A DNA stretch of 25,204 nt, from positions 6,257 through 31,460 of the forward strand of contig VHZZ01005772.1 of NCBI GenBank assembly GCA_009801015.1. Direction: 5' to 3'. The notes below the pieces were generated by a model. It was given only the letters and a program-made list of their open reading frames with translations. It was not told the DNA's origin and ran no database searches. Positions within the stretch are counted from its first letter, which is position 1. Each line of letters opens with the position of its first letter. Origin of the DNA: Silene noctiflora (Eukaryota > Streptophyta > Magnoliopsida > Caryophyllales > Caryophyllaceae). Below are positions 1 to 9,688 of this stretch, in pieces. The position numbers and the translations under genes are program-made.

Positions 1-154
1 GACAGTAATGTCAAACTCTAGTTAGCCAATCATTACCGATTAATGTTGATCAGTTGACTTATAAAATAATCATCCCTCACGTATTCTTATTTGAGATTTA
101 TAATGATATTCAAATCATGTGATCGCACTATTGTTGAGGACACTCACTCCAACA
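1..154 (-). repeat. Ty1/copia LTR, terminal fragment cut by window edge
   Basis: This stretch matches the last ~150 bp (plus-strand right end) of the copia LTRs at 1340-1489, 9530-9683 and 24190-24337. It contains the shared tract around gtcaaactctagttagcc, the gttgatcagttgac tract and the terminal ggaggacact...ccaaca. It is closer to the 24.2-kb copy (both read gacagtaatgtcaaact and gccaatcattaccgatta) than to the LTRs of the neighbouring complete element. It ends in CA at 154, as a complete LTR edge should. The rest of this element lies left of the window. The next bases, ctttc (155-159), would be its target duplication. Confidence 0.85.
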
Positions 155-175
155 CTTTCAATGTTGACAGACCCA
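155..175 (-). pseudogene. Athila/Tat-like protease, sliver between two insertions
   Basis: Read on the minus strand from the attac duplication leftwards, these bases give Gly-Ser-Val-Asn-Ile-Glu in the same frame that ends at 9689 on the far side of the complete copia element. Plant Athila/Tat proteases have a conserved block in which PGSF-type residues are followed by IPC, an Ile-Gly pair and then the Asp-containing active site. The two sides together fit that block. The fragment is only seven codons. The active-site Asp lies further left, beyond a second copia insertion ending at 154. Confidence 0.75.
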
Positions 176-180
176 ATTAC
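176..180. repeat. Target-site duplication of the complete copia element, left copy
   Basis: The bases attac at 176-180 directly precede the left LTR and are identical to attac at 9684-9688 directly after the right LTR. Five bases is the usual duplication length for copia elements. Confidence 0.93.
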
Positions 181-1489
181 TGAAAGTACATGATTACTAA
201 TTAGACACCTCTAATTAGTGTACTAAATTATTTCATTAATTTAGTTTAGTGATCGATGTTACATGCATCTGAAAATAAAGAAAAGATAAGAGAAGAAATC
301 AATTTCCTTACATTAGTATGAAAATGGTAATAAGGGCACAACAAGAACACCTTTCTTATTGTTCTTGAGATTATTTAAATTGGATGATCCTCCAAGACTT
401 CAAAGTAGAAGTCCTCCTTTGAGTTGCACCCAAGATGTTGTCCAAATACTACTATTAATATTAACTAGATATTAATAGTAGAATACCCTTAATAANATAT
501 TAACTAGATATTAATAGTAGAATACCCTTAATAATCCTAATATTACTACACTACTAATATATGTAGTACTACTAATTTAGTAATATGAGAGGATGTATTA
601 TTATGTGAGTGTTTTGAGAGAGTTTTGCATGCACAAGATTGTTTCAAAATGAGAGCAACAATTGCCCTTAAATGGAGCAAACCAACCGGCCCCTTCCTCT
701 TTGGTGGGTGATTTTTGTGCTTATTGTATTCAACCCATGCACTAGGCACAAGTATTGTTGCATAGGTGTGTAAGACTAGGCAATTATGATATTCCCTTTA
801 TCCATATGTCCAACAACTTGGACAAAACAATAATGTATAAATACACTACCAAAAACCGATCCTTATGTGTTATAAGGGAATTATTTTGATTTTTTGATAT
901 TTGTCCCACAACTGCTTATAAGTCATGTGATCAATTATCTTACATAATTAATTATTAATATGATCATTTAACTATTAAATATCATAATTAATAAAATAAT
1001 AATACTTAACCTTTTAAGTAATATTTTAACACAATATCAATATATAGTGGATCCCATAATTTCTAGTTAGTTAAATTTATAACTTTTTGTAAATATAAAT
1101 AACTAATTACCTCTACCTTAAACTAGATGCAAAACCTCGACTAAATTTAGTAAATTAACATTTAATTACTAAATAAAATCTTATTTAATCATATTACAAT
1201 AAGACATAAAATTTATCATTTAATTATCATATAATTGAATAATAAACTTAAATTACTTGAGTTCCCAACTTATTAGAAACGCACATAAATATAAGGGACT
1301 AATTAAACTATAGGTGTGACCTGAAAGGATCAGTTGATCACCGCCGTCAAACGAAAGTAACGTCAAACTCTAGTTAGCCGAGCGTTACCGATATACGTTG
1401 ATCAATTGACTATAATTAAATCATCTCGAATATATTCCCTTAAGATTTATTATATTCCCGCATTATTGTGTAGGACACTTATTGCAACA
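181..1489 (-). repeat. Copia 3' LTR (complete element)
   Basis: This is a direct copy of 8381-9683. It starts tgaaagtaca and ends ccaaca-like at 1489 (attgcaaca). It contains a 38-bp duplication around an N at 496 that the partner LTR lacks, and it lacks about 40 bp that the partner has near 9465-9505. In a ~215-bp stretch (about 240-455 against 8420-8640) I counted about 18 mismatches, near 8%, indicating an old insertion. Confidence 0.95.
458..534. repeat. 38-bp tandem duplication split by one N
   Basis: The 38 bases at 458-495 are repeated exactly at 497-534, with a single N at 496 between them. The partner LTR has the unit once (about 8645-8682). An exact duplication with an N at the seam looks like overlapping contig ends that were joined rather than merged, not a biological repeat. 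Confidence 0.9.
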
Positions 1490-1500
1490 ATCTCCCACTT
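1490..1500 (-). other. Copia polypurine tract
   Basis: On the minus strand the 11 bases abutting the 3' LTR read AAGTGGGAGAT, a purine-rich tract of the kind that primes plus-strand DNA synthesis. Its position directly beside the LTR edge confirms the minus orientation. Confidence 0.85.
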
Positions 1501-1993
1501 GTCCGACACAAGTTGTGCGCTACCAATTCTCTTGTCTGTTATATCTCCCACTCAATGAAAGTTGTCTTACAGGTCGTACTCAACTTGAACATATCGTGAG
1601 TGGTTTCCTCGATCGGGAGAGTAACTGTCTGACAGGAAAAATCTACCGTAGATCTCTTTCCGAGCGTGGCCACGCATTTCCTGTCACTACTCCTCGAGTG
1701 GCCCTGAGATGTGTATACCCTGACGGGGGTGGACAATTCCTATTGACCTATTTTCTTCATCAAATCACAGATCACCATGACCCATAAAATGTCCACCAGC
1801 CTCCTATTATGGCGTGACCTAGGACAAAACCCAAAGCCAATCGGAAACTGTACCGACTCTGACAAATAGTCTCTAGTCAAAAGAATTGACTTATAATGGA
1901 ATATCATATAAATTCTTGCCACGACCAGGCTATAAAGCAAAAGAATTATATGAATGGTCACTGTCCGACAGAGTGTCTCCACAGTCTGCCTAG

Positions 1994-2184
1994 GTAATCG
2001 ACTAGTCATTACCTTGACCCTATGGTAGTCGAACTCGCCATCAATCGACTTACAATCTAGTTGCTCCACGAGGTCACCTTATTAAGCANGTAATCGACTA
2101 GTCATTACCTTGACCCTATGGTAGTCGAACTCGCCATCAATCGACTTACAATCTAGTTGCTCCACGAGGTCACCTTATTAAGCA
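1994..2184. repeat. 95-bp tandem duplication split by one N
   Basis: The 95 bases at 1994-2088 recur exactly at 2090-2184, with an N at 2089. The homologous module at 24338-25128 has the unit once. This is most simply an assembly seam. Confidence 0.9.
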
Positions 2185-2382
2185 ACTAGGGACAAAATAA
2201 CAATGTTATTCCGATTCACTTAAATAGGGTTCAACGTTGTCTCAACAACTTATTCGGATATAACAATGTAAAAACTTCAATTCAAATAGAACTGAATAAT
2301 AGAGTTAAAAACTAAAACGATAAATGCGATTATCATATATGAAATAATCAATACAATATCTAACTATTACATATCAAATAAT

Positions 2383-3155
2383 CTAAGGCAATCCTGGAAC
2401 ACGTTTCAATCCCATAGAAACGACATGACCATCATGTTTAGCCTATGATAATGGTTTGGTTAAGGGATCATAAATATTGTCATCTGTCCCAACCTTACAA
2501 ATTGTTATTTCCTTCCTATCAACGTAATCACTTATTACATGATACTTTCTAAGTACATGTTTAGACTAATTGCTTGACTTGGGCTCTTTAGCTTGAAAAA
2601 TGGCCCCGTTGTTATCACAATAAATAGTGATAGGATCATCGGCAGTCGGAACTACTCTTAGTCCCTCCAAAAAATGCTGAATCCAAACAACCTCTTTAGC
2701 AGCTTTGGAAGCTGCAACGTACTCGTCTTCCATTGTAGAATTCGCAATCACCGACTCCTTAAAGCTTCTCCGGCTTACAACTCCTCCATTTATCAAAAGA
2801 CAAAACCGGCCTGGGATTTCAAATCATTCCTATCTGTTTGGAAACTAGCGTCCGTGTAACCCCTTACATACAACTCAGAATCTTCTCCTAACACCAATAG
2901 TGAATCCTTAGTCCTTCTCAAGTACTTAAGGATATTCTTGACGGAATTCCAGTGACATTCACCTGGGTTGTTTTGGTAACGACTCGTCATAATCAAAGCA
3001 TACGAGACGTCTGGGAGAGTACAAATCATATCATACATAATCGATCCAATCGTGGAAGCATAAGGAATCGATTTCATTCGTTCAACGTCCTTGGGCTCGG
3101 TAGGACATTGTGACTTGCTTAAAGTGATCCCACTACCATAGGTAGAAAACCTCTC
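2383..3155 (-). pseudogene. Copia RNase H and polyprotein C-terminus
   Basis: This is the 3' end of pol. RNase H removes the RNA strand of the RNA-DNA hybrid during reverse transcription. The reading begins after a stop at the end of the RT frame. It passes through the copia connection region (SRYQNNPGE and ILKYLRRTKD around 2900-3000) and the first catalytic Asp in GYTDASF (2850-2852). One base appears to be missing in a T run near 2795, shifting frame. The second frame holds the catalytic Glu (STMEDEY) and Asp (IYCDNNGA), then a stop. The tail with DPLTKPL and RVPGLP ends at a TAG at 2383-2385. All three acidic residues survive but no single frame carries them. Confidence 0.9.
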
Positions 3156-4220
3156 TTAGAGTTTTTTCATGTTGAAACGGTCAAGTATCTTATCAATATA
3201 AGTCTCTTGACTTAACGCTAATATCCTTTTAGATCTATCCATATAGATCTGGATACCAAGTATTCGTTGCGCCTCTCCTAAATCTTTTATTTGAAAATGT
3301 CTTCCAAGCCATTCCTTTACGGAAGTAAGCATAGGAATGTCATTTCCAATGAGAAGTATGTCATCCACATACAAGATTAAAAAGACCACCTTACTCTCAC
3401 TAAACTTCATGTATAAACAAGGTTCCTCGACCCTTCGAGTAAAACCATTTTGTTTAATAACATGATCGAATCTATGGTTCCAATTCCTTGATGCTTGCTT
3501 AAGACCATATATGGATCTCTTAAGTTTGCACACTTTATTAGGATTTTTAGGATCCACAAAACCTTCAGGTTGTGTCATGTACACTTCCTCTTCCAGAAAA
3601 CCATCCAGGAACGCGGTTTTGACATCTATTTGGCATATATCATAGTCATGAAATGTAGCAATCGCTAACATTATCCGAACGGATCTTATCATAGCAACTG
3701 GTGTGAAGGTCTCATCATAGTTAATACCATGAACTTGAGTGAACCCTTTCGCTACCAATCTAGCCTTATAGACATCCTTATGTGCATCCATGCTTGTTTT
3801 AATTTTATAGATACACTTACACCGAAGAGCTCGTACATCTTCAGGTAAGTCCACCAGGTCCCATACATGATTATCATACATGGAATCCATTTCGAATTGC
3901 ATGGATTCTTGCCATAGCTTAGAGTTGGGACTAGAAATAGCCGCATTATAGGTGGCAGGTTTGTCACTTTCTAAAAGTAACACGTCATAATCACCATCTT
4001 CCTCAATACTACCAAGGTATCGGTCAGGTGGATTACTGATTCTGCCAGACCTCCTAGGTTCCGAAGGTACAATAACCGTGTCAGAAGAAGAGTGAACATT
4101 TTCTTCTACTTCTTTCTCGGTTTGTGGCTCTTGAACTTCATCAAGTTCAAATTTTCTCCCACTCTGTCTTCTAGAAATAAACTCTTTTTCTAGGAAGACA
4201 GCATCACGAGCCACAAACAC
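3156..4220 (-). pseudogene. Copia reverse transcriptase (RVT_2 type)
   Basis: This is the longest open stretch of the element, 354 codons. Residues 1-60 are the end of the integrase C-terminal region (VFVARDAVFLEKEF, then an acidic linker and RRSGR). From about residue 100 the RT domain follows: WQESMQFEMDSM, YKARLVAKGFTQ (151-162), the first catalytic Asp in QIDVKTAFLDG (197-207), SIYGLKQASRNW (236-247), and the active site YVDD at residues 284-287 (3360-3371). It is cut off by a stop after NMKKL; the next residues continue in the same frame, so a nonsense mutation rather than a shift ended it. Copia RT makes the cDNA copy inside the virus-like particle. The catalytic residues are intact but the protein is truncated. 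Confidence 0.95.
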
Positions 4221-5018
4221 TTTGTTCTCGTGAGGATTGTAGAAGTAGTAACCACGTGTTTCTTTCGNATATCCTACAAATAGACATTTGTCAGATCTGG
4301 GCGCTAGTTTATCGTCAGATTTGTTCTTGACATAAGCTTTGCAATCCTAAATTTGCCTAAAAGACAAATGAGGGACATTCCCCGTCCATATCTCATATGG
4401 AGTCTTATCGGCCACTTTAGTCGGACTTCGATTTAGTGAAAATATTGCGGATAATATGGCAAATCCCAAAAAGAAATATGAACCTCACTTAGACTCATCA
4501 TAGACCGAACCATATCTAATAAAGTTCGATTTCTCTTTTCGGCTACACCATTTAATTGTGGTGTGTCAGGAGGAATCCATTGTGATACTATACCACAATT
4601 CTTCAGGTGTGAATCAAATTCTTTACTTAAATATTCACCACCACGATCGGATCGTAAGGCTTTGATCTTTTTATCCAATTGGTTTTCTACATCATTTTGA
4701 AATTCTTTGAATTTTTCAAAGGATTCACTCTTATGTTTCATTAAGTAGATATAACCATATCTACTCAAATCATCGGTGAAGGTAATGAAGTAGTTGTACC
4801 ACCTCTAGCGGTGTGATTCATTGGTCCACAAACATCGGTATGAATTAGGCCCAAAAATTCACTTGCTCGTATTCCTTTTACAGTAAAAGTGCACGAGTCA
4901 TTTTTCCTAAGAGACATGACTCGCATGTTCCATATGATTCAAAATCAAATGGTTTGAGAACTTGCATTGAGGCAAGTCTCTTTATGCGTCTTTCGTTTAT
5001 GTGTCCTAAGCGACAATG
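4221..5018 (-). pseudogene. Copia integrase with GAG-pre-integrase zinc domain
   Basis: Integrase inserts the cDNA into the host genome. The HHCC zinc domain can be followed across a stop: HCRLGHIN near 5000, then CESCLLGK near 4920. The catalytic core has the first Asp in TDVCGP (near 4835), the second in LRSDRGGEY (4646-4648) and the Glu in NGVAEKRNR (4538-4540), giving the D-x35-E spacing expected. Frames change between the zinc domain and the core, and again near 4440 before the C-terminal part, where several stops occur. An N lies at 4268. The catalytic triad is preserved but split over frames, so the enzyme is inactive. Confidence 0.92.
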
Positions 5019-5590
5019 TCATAGGTAGGATAAATCGGGATCACCTGTTTTCAGTTTCTTACTTTGCACATGATAAATATCTTTGGCAACATCAAGAATA
5101 TAAATACCTCCATTTGAAAAAGCTTGACCATAAACTATTTCATTAAAGGAAAAGGTACAACAATTGTTCTTAATTAAAAATGAAAATCCTTCCATGTCTA
5201 ATACGAAAATAGATATAATGTTTTTGGTTAGAGTTGGTACATAATAAAAATTTCTTAAATACAACTCTAAACCATTTGCCAAAATAAGTATGTAGGTCCC
5301 AATGGAAAAGGCGGCTACTTTAGTTCCATTCTCCATTCGAAGATCCACGTCACCCTTTGCTAGTGCTTGCACGTCCCTCAACCCCTTTATATGATTATAA
5401 AGGTGAGAACCACATCCGGTATCAAATACCCAAGTAGTGGTACTAGCATAATTAATATCAATCATAAAGCAAGATAAGGATATTATACCTTTGGACATCA
5501 CACGCCCCGCTTTCTTGTCCTCAAGATATTTAGGACAATTACGCTTCCAATGACCCGAACCATTACAATAGAAGCATTGTTGGTCGGAAG
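5019..5590 (-). pseudogene. Copia Gag zinc knuckle and aspartic protease
   Basis: In one frame there is a perfect CX2CX4HX4C knuckle (CFYCNGSGHWKRNC, about 5535-5576) that would bind the genomic RNA. The protease follows with active site FDTGCGSHL; the DTG Asp is at 5421-5423. The frame then runs through the usual protease body (LRNFYYVPTLTKNIIS) to the beginning of the pre-integrase region, where a stop at 5019 breaks it. The knuckle is one base out of frame from the upstream gag. Copia protease cuts Gag-Pol during particle maturation; its active-site motif is intact here. Confidence 0.92.
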
Positions 5591-6383
5591 TTGCCCCCTT
5601 CTTGGGGTTTGAGATTAATATTCACAATAGCCTTTCCCTTACCCTTAGCTTGTGCATCCTTCCTCCCCTTTTGGGCAACTTTCTTAAACTTGCCCTTACC
5701 CTTAACCATCATGTTGAGCACATCCTTCCTAGTGCTCCCACCGCTCCCTCCCATGTCCTTCTCCGCTTGAACAAGCAAAGAATGCAACTCTTGAACCAAC
5801 TTCTTCATGTCGTTCATGTTGTAGTTTACCCTAAATTGGGTAAACCCCTTGACCTTGGATCGAGAATGGAGCACTCGGTCGATCACAAGCTCCTCGGTGA
5901 TCTTGCAACCAAGTCTTTCCAAGGTTTCCACATGCTCAATCATATTGAGGACATGGGAACTCACGGATTGCCCTTCCTTGAGGTTAGCCTCAAAGAAGAG
6001 GACAACGACATCATATTGAAGGATTCTTGGGTCTTTCGAAAACATAGTCGAGAGCCTTGAGAACAATTCATATGCATTTTAAAACTTCATGCATTGCCTT
6101 TGAAGTGATGGTTCCATAGCGAAGATCAAGGCATTCTTGACCGCACTACCTTCCTTTTGGTACTCTTCATAAGAGCCCCTAACTTCAGCACTAGCTCTTA
6201 TTCCAGGTATTGGGGGATGATGTCAACAAGGTATCAATGTTTGCCATCTCCCGCAGCGGCATTGCGGAGTTGTTCCGACCAATCGAAAAAATTACTACCG
6301 TCAACTTTCAAGGAAAATTTGTCCCTAAAATAATAGAGCCATGAGTCTTTTGAAATTGTTACAGATTGATTATTTGTTTCCAT
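5563..6383 (-). pseudogene. Copia Gag, frameshifted
   Basis: Gag forms the virus-like particle. The likely start is the ATG at 6381-6383 (METNN); another in-frame ATG at 6423-6425 would add residues with no Gag character. The first ~50 codons (DGSNFFDWSEQLRN resembles the start of copia Gag) end at a frameshift near 6240. The next segment has two stops near 6195 but then reads through a Gag-like stretch (ALIFAMEPSLQRQ) into an open part, 5563-6066, with LSTMFSKDPRIL, LERLGCKITEELVIDRVL and a Lys/Gly-rich tail leading to the zinc knuckle. At least two frameshifts and three stops make it non-functional. Confidence 0.9.
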
Positions 6384-7494
6384 TGAATAAGTTACTACAA
6401 AACAGAAAGAAGGAATAATTAACATTTATCGTTATTGGTTTGTAAAACAATTTTAGCATGTTTTAACATTTATATAATGACCTCTCACTAAATTATATAA
6501 ATGATTCTGAAATCCGTCTTTAGATTAAAATAGGCATCGCTTGGGCGAAATATCCTACATTAATGTAAATTCGGTAAGTCAACTCTTGACTAATTTTACT
6601 CCTAGAACATTCGGTCGGCGGATTTCATAAATCCATCTCCTAGCCCCGGAACACAAGACCGTGTTTATATCCCGTTGAGTCCAACCAACTTTAGTTTGTG
6701 ATAACCCTTATCACCCTACTTACCCAACGTAAAAAGGGAACATCCCACTTGGGCGATCGTGGGTGTCATTAATTGGTAAGGCTAATCTCAATTTTTTAAT
6801 AATGTGAGAGATCTTGCCAATTTAGTTATAAATTCCCTTTAAGTGAACTAAGTCGGTGAATGTAAATAACATTTAATTGACAATAGCGGAAATATAATGC
6901 ATGACGCGACAACTTGGTATGGATGCAAGTAAGCATAAAAAGAAAAACAATAAATCCTAGTATGGCCACCTAGCTAATCTAATTAACTATACTATTAAAA
7001 ATTCGGAAACCAAATCCTTGGTCCCATGAACTTCATTGGAACGACTTCCAAGGAACCTCCGTCTCTTGGATTTCAGAACTCCTTCCCGAAATGCACCGTC
7101 TCGTAAAAACTCCGTCTTTTTTAAAACGCCGGAATAAATGAATAACTACCATAATCAAATTACATAGCTATTCGTATTATACATTAATTAAAATAAATAA
7201 TTAATTACAAACCAACGATACGATATCGTATTTAAATTACAAGCCAATCGATTTTCCCATTCATTGTGGGTAAAACCGATTAAATAAACTAGGCCATACT
7301 AGGTACAAAATACTTGCAATAAATAAATGAATCTCATTAATAAATAAATATAACAATTATATAAAATGAAATGAAATATGACCATACCAAATCGTCTCTC
7401 TAATTATCATGCTCATTTTTGCTCGGTTTTATGGAATTTGTCGATATTTAACCATTAAATATTCATAATCAACACTTACATCATATTTAAGTTT

Positions 7495-7641
7495 AAGATA
7501 ATTATCTAAACAGATTTAGAACTCCAAAAAAATTAGTTCCCACTAATTTCTTGAAATTTAATTAACTNAAGATAATTATCTAAACAGATTTAGAACTCCA
7601 AAAAAATTAGTTCCCACTAATTTCTTGAAATTTAATTAACT
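7495..7641. repeat. 73-bp tandem duplication split by one N
   Basis: The 73 bases at 7495-7567 are repeated exactly at 7569-7641 with an N at 7568. This is the same signature as at 496 and 2089, so a probable assembly seam. Confidence 0.9.
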
Positions 7642-8255
7642 CAACTTCATAATATTTGCTATTTTTATCGGTAAACACGTAACATTTACGATTTAATTCC
7701 AAATTAAATATAACCATTATAAAAATTTGAAAAAAAAAAATTTTATATTCGGGAACCATTGATAGAACATAAAAATGTCATAAAAGTGCCCAAAAAATTT
7801 AGATTAAATTTTGAGAAACGTTCAATCACAATTTATCGTTTTTATCTTATAAATACCAATAAACATTCAAAAATTGACAATATTAATTTTTCAAGTTCAC
7901 TTACAGTAAGTTAAACATATATGTGAATGTATATAAAATTCTCTTGTCCTGAATAAATCGTTCTCATAATTAAACAATTTAAGTACTCTTTTATTGATCT
8001 TTTATCAAGTAAAATCAATAAACATTCAAAATCATCAAAAAAAATTTAGAGATTTTATTTACACGCATTAAACTATGCATGTGAGATTATATAAAAATTT
8101 TGTGACGCAATATGACATGAAACTATATTTAGTTAACTTTTAACCAAAATATGCAATTTTGACTCGGGTTTTAGTCATAAATAGATGAAAAATAGCAAAT
8201 TAATTCCAATACTCACCAAATTTGACCATGAACATTTTAAGGTCAGTGGAAGTGC

Positions 8256-8294
8256 ATGTTAAAAAAAATTTAGTGCTAAATTTTTTTTTAACAT
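8256..8294. repeat. Hairpin in copia leader near primer site
   Basis: ATGTTAAAAAAAATTTAG (8256-8273) faces its reverse complement at 8276-8294, with one extra T, across a 2-base loop. The stem is 18 bp and almost entirely A-T. It lies about 75 nt downstream of the primer site in the element's transcript. Confidence 0.75.
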
Positions 8295-8366
8295 CCATTT
8301 TCAATTTTTCTAAGTTATCACATAACTTATTAAAATGTCTAAATTAAACATGCATGCTACAAACTA

Positions 8367-8378
8367 GCTCTGATACCA
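8367..8378 (-). other. Copia primer-binding site (initiator tRNA-Met)
   Basis: On the minus strand the bases read TGGTATCAGAGC, complementary to the 3' end of plant initiator tRNA-Met and standard for plant copia elements. It sits two bases inside the 5' LTR edge at 8381. Confidence 0.96.
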
Positions 8379-8380
8379 CA

Positions 8381-9683
8381 TGAAAATAAATGATTACTAA
8401 TTAGTGTACTAAATTATTTCATTAATTTAGTTTAGTGATCTATGTGACATGCATGTGAAAATAAAGACAAGATAAGAGACAAAATCAAATTCCTTACATT
8501 GGTAAGAAAATAGTAATAAGGGCACAATAAGAACACCTTTCTTATTGTTCTTGAGCGTAATTAAATTGGATGATCCTTCAAGAATCCAAAGTAGAAGTCC
8601 TCCTTTGAGTTGCACCCAAGATGTTATCCAAATACTACTATTAATATTAACTAGATATTAATAGTAGAATACCCTTAATAATCATAATATTACTACACTA
8701 GTAATATATGTAATACTACTACTTTAGTAATATGAGAGGATGTATTATTACGTGAGTGTTTTGAAAGAGTTTTGCATGCACAAGATTGTTTCAAAATGAG
8801 AGCAACAATTGCTCTTAAATGAAGCAAACCAATCGGCCCTTTCCTCTTTGGTGGGTATTTTTGTGCTTATTTTATTCAAGCCATGCACTAGACACAACTA
8901 TTGTTGCATAGGTGTATAAAGCTAGACAATTATGAGATTCTCTTTATGCATATGTTCAACAACTTGGACAAAAAAATAGTGTATAAAATACACTAACAAA
9001 AACCGGTCCTTAAGTGTTATATGGGACTTATTTTGATTTTTTGACATTTGTCCCGCAAATGCTTATAAGTCATGTGATCAATTATGTAACATAATTAATT
9101 ATTAATATGATCATTTAGCAATTAAATATCATAATTANTNAAATAATATATACTTAACCTTTTAAGTAATATTTTACCACTATATCAATATATAGTGGAT
9201 CCCATAATTTCTAGTTAGTTAAATTTACAACTCTTTGTAAATATAAATAANTAATTACCTCTANCTCAAACTAAATGCAAAACCTCGACTAAATTTANTA
9301 AATTAACATTTAATTACTAAATAAAATCTTATTTAATCATATTACAATAAGACATAAAATTTATCAGTCAATTATCATATAATTGAATNATAAACTTAAA
9401 TTACTTGAGTTCCCAACTCATTATAAACTCACATAAATATAAGGGACTATTTAAACTATATCAAATATAATTAAATAGTTTTCCATTTGGATTTCATCCT
9501 ATACGTGTGAGCTAAAGGGATCAGTTGATCACCGCTGTCAAACGACATTAACGTCAAACTCTAGTGAGCCGAGCGTTACCGATATAGGTTGATCAATTGA
9601 CTCTAATTAAATAATCCCGAATATATTCCATTTATAAGATTTATTATATTCACGCACTATTGTGGAGGACACTTATTCCAACA
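8381..9683 (-). repeat. Copia 5' LTR (complete element)
   Basis: Begins TG at 8381, ends CA at 9683, 1303 bp, and matches 181-1489. On the minus strand this LTR would have driven transcription of the element. It has isolated Ns at 9138, 9140, 9251, 9264, 9298 and 9389, all in its AT-rich part, where the base call is unresolved. Confidence 0.95.
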
Positions 9684-9688
9684 ATTAC
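9684..9688. repeat. Target-site duplication of the complete copia element, right copy
   Basis: attac, identical to 176-180. The duplicated bases are part of the Athila/Tat protease codons that continue on both sides. Confidence 0.93.

Larger units (their letters stand above)
1490..2382 (-). other. Long 3' noncoding module after copia pol
   Basis: About 890 bp (about 797 once the duplicated 95 bp and its N are removed) separate the pol stop from the LTR. Most copia elements have almost nothing here. The block is richer in GC than the LTRs and recurs at 24338-25128 at about the same length (791 bp) and, by eye, roughly 80% identity. The most similar parts include gtgcgctaccaattctcttg, gtttcctcgatc, cgagcgtggccacgcattt and cctcgagtgg, some of which are palindromic. 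Short open frames exist on both strands but none has a recognisable domain. Conservation between two diverged copies suggests a family-level structural or RNA role. Confidence 0.8.
6384..8366 (-). other. Copia untranslated leader
   Basis: Almost 2 kb between primer site and gag, strongly AT-rich, with no open frame above background on either strand. It includes a somewhat GC-richer stretch at about 6990-7130, a 73-bp duplication with an N at the seam (7495-7641), and a strong hairpin at 8256-8294. Leaders of this length are seen in some plant retroelements; packaging signals would be expected here. Confidence 0.75.
181..9683 (-). mobile_element. Complete but decayed Ty1/copia LTR retrotransposon
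   Basis: Two direct LTRs (181-1489 and 8381-9683) begin TG, end CA, and are flanked by attac on both sides. The element runs on the minus strand: primer site beside the right LTR, purine tract beside the left LTR, and gag, protease, integrase, reverse transcriptase and RNase H in the order typical of copia. Length is about 9.5 kb, long for the superfamily because of a ~2-kb leader and a ~0.8-kb noncoding stretch after pol. The coding region shifts frame at least five times and contains several stops, so it cannot make an intact polyprotein. It inserted into the protease gene of an Athila/Tat-like element, parts of which lie at 155-175 and from 9689 onward. Confidence 0.96.

Noticed and set aside
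1482..1787. Plus-strand frame of 101 codons
   Set aside because: It starts inside the LTR edge and runs antisense to the element. The second copy at 24.3 kb does not obviously keep it open.
5602..6060. Plus-strand frame of 152 codons
   Set aside because: Antisense shadow of the copia gag.
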